Positions 6,098 through 6,776 of a stretch of 6,776 nt of DNA are shown in pieces; the stretch's first letter is position 1; every line of letters begins with the position of its first letter. The notes under the pieces were generated by a model. The model was given only the letters and a program-made list of their open reading frames with translations, was not told the DNA's origin and did no database searches. The DNA is taken from positions 1 to 6,776 of the forward strand of contig DUVG01000179.1 of assembly GCA_012841175.1 (NCBI GenBank). The letters are read 5' to 3'. A program made the position numbers and the translations under genes. Source of the stretch: Clostridium sp. Lineage in GTDB: Bacteria > Bacillota > Clostridia > Acetivibrionales > Acetivibrionaceae.

Positions 6098-6776
6098 TTG
6101 AAACATTTTAAGAACATGAGCTTTTATATAGTATTGCTTATAATACTTATGTTAGTTCTCATATTTTTTCAAAATGGCGGAAAGCCCGATGATATGTATT
6201 ATTCCGAACTTATAATGCAAATTCAAAAGGGCAATGTAGAGAAAATTGAACTTGAAGGAAATGCCGCTACAGTAGTGATGAAAGGCGAAGGAAACAAATC
6301 CCGAACAGTATATATACCTGATGTTCATCTATTTTCTTTGCAAGTAGAAGAATATTACACTGAAGAGGGTGGATTTGCATATATTTTCAAAGAACCTTCA
6401 ACACCTCCATGGTGGGTAGCTATGATACCTACATTAGGTTTGATAGTTATAGTGGTGTTGTTTTGGGTTTTCTTTCTTCAGCAGTCCCAAGGTGGAGGCG
6501 GAAACAGGGTCATGTCTTTTGGCAAAAGCAGGGCAAAGATGACCATTGATGATAAAAAGAAAGTTAACTTTAATGATGTAGCAGGTGCAAAGGAAGAAAA
6601 AGAGGAACTGCAAGAAATTGTAGAGTTTCTAAAAAACCCCAAAAAGTTTGTTGAATTAGGAGCTAGAATTCCTAAGGGAGTTCTTTTGGTAGGACCTCCA
6701 GGAACAGGTAAGACTCTTTTGGCAAAGGCAGTATCCGGTGAGGCAGGAGTTCCTTTTTTCAGCATAAGTGGTTCTG
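6098..6776 (+). CDS. ftsH: ATP-dependent zinc metalloprotease FtsH, N-terminal part (runs off window)
   Basis: FtsH is a hexameric membrane AAA+ protease that extracts and degrades misfolded membrane proteins and some short-lived regulators. The window holds 226 codons from a TTG start. Seen in order are a short basic N-terminus (MKHFKN), transmembrane helix 1 (about 8-24), an extracytoplasmic domain (about 25-104, including YSELI at 35-39), and transmembrane helix 2 (about 106-127). A glycine-rich linker follows (QGGGGN, 131-136), then the start of the AAA+ domain with [14 protein letters not shown] (158-171) and Walker A GPPGTGKT (199-206). The sequence stops within the conserved [10 protein letters not shown]. 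Walker B, the second region of homology and the HEXXH zinc site lie beyond the edge, so intactness of the protease cannot be judged. Its position after tilS-hpt is the conserved Firmicute arrangement. It may be read both from upstream and from its own promoter in the 142-base gap. Confidence 0.96.
   Translation, partial: MKHFKNMSFYIVLLIILMLVLIFFQNGGKPDDMYYSELIMQIQKGNVEKIELEGNAATVVMKGEGNKSRTVYIPDVHLFSLQVEEYYTEEGGFAYIFKEPSTPPWWVAMIPTLGLIVIVVLFWVFFLQQSQGGGGNRVMSFGKSRAKMTIDDKKKVNFNDVAGAKEEKEELQEIVEFLKNPKKFVELGARIPKGVLLVGPPGTGKTLLAKAVSGEAGVPFFSISGS

Noticed and set aside
6478..6765. Minus-strand open frame (95 codons) opposite ftsH
   Set aside because: It is antisense to the conserved FtsH AAA+ domain, with no recognisable protein features.

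Overview
The window is AT-rich (roughly one third G+C), densely packed and entirely plus-strand. Every gene is a conserved housekeeping gene, most with strong Shine-Dalgarno sites of the AGGAGG type. Gene content, base composition and signature motifs point to a low-GC Firmicute, most likely an anaerobic member of the Clostridia. I cannot name the genus from the sequence.

Region 1 (1-3886) holds gdpP (c-di-AMP phosphodiesterase), rplI (ribosomal protein bL9) and dnaB (replicative helicase), with gaps of 27 and 6 bases. This is the widely conserved yybT-rplI-dnaB block of Firmicutes. Region 2 (3948-6776) holds tilS (tRNA-Ile lysidine synthetase), hpt (hypoxanthine phosphoribosyltransferase) and the first 226 codons of ftsH (membrane AAA+ protease), which runs off the right edge. 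tilS-hpt-ftsH is a second conserved Firmicute block. In Bacillus subtilis the two blocks lie far apart on the chromosome; here only 61 bases separate dnaB from tilS, with no convincing terminator or promoter between them.

The longest non-coding stretch is the 142 bases between hpt and ftsH. It contains a perfect 11-bp AT-only inverted repeat and a possible sigma-A-type promoter that overlaps it, so ftsH may have its own transcription start. No tRNA or rRNA gene, mobile element, CRISPR array or intein is visible.

The genes cover c-di-AMP turnover, translation, replication-fork unwinding, tRNA decoding accuracy, purine salvage and membrane proteolysis. GdpP and Hpt belong to families known in Firmicutes to be inhibited by (p)ppGpp, which gives a plausible regulatory link. 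I see no undescribed system here. The points worth a second look are the joining of the two blocks, the ftsH upstream region, and small sequence oddities in gdpP and tilS.
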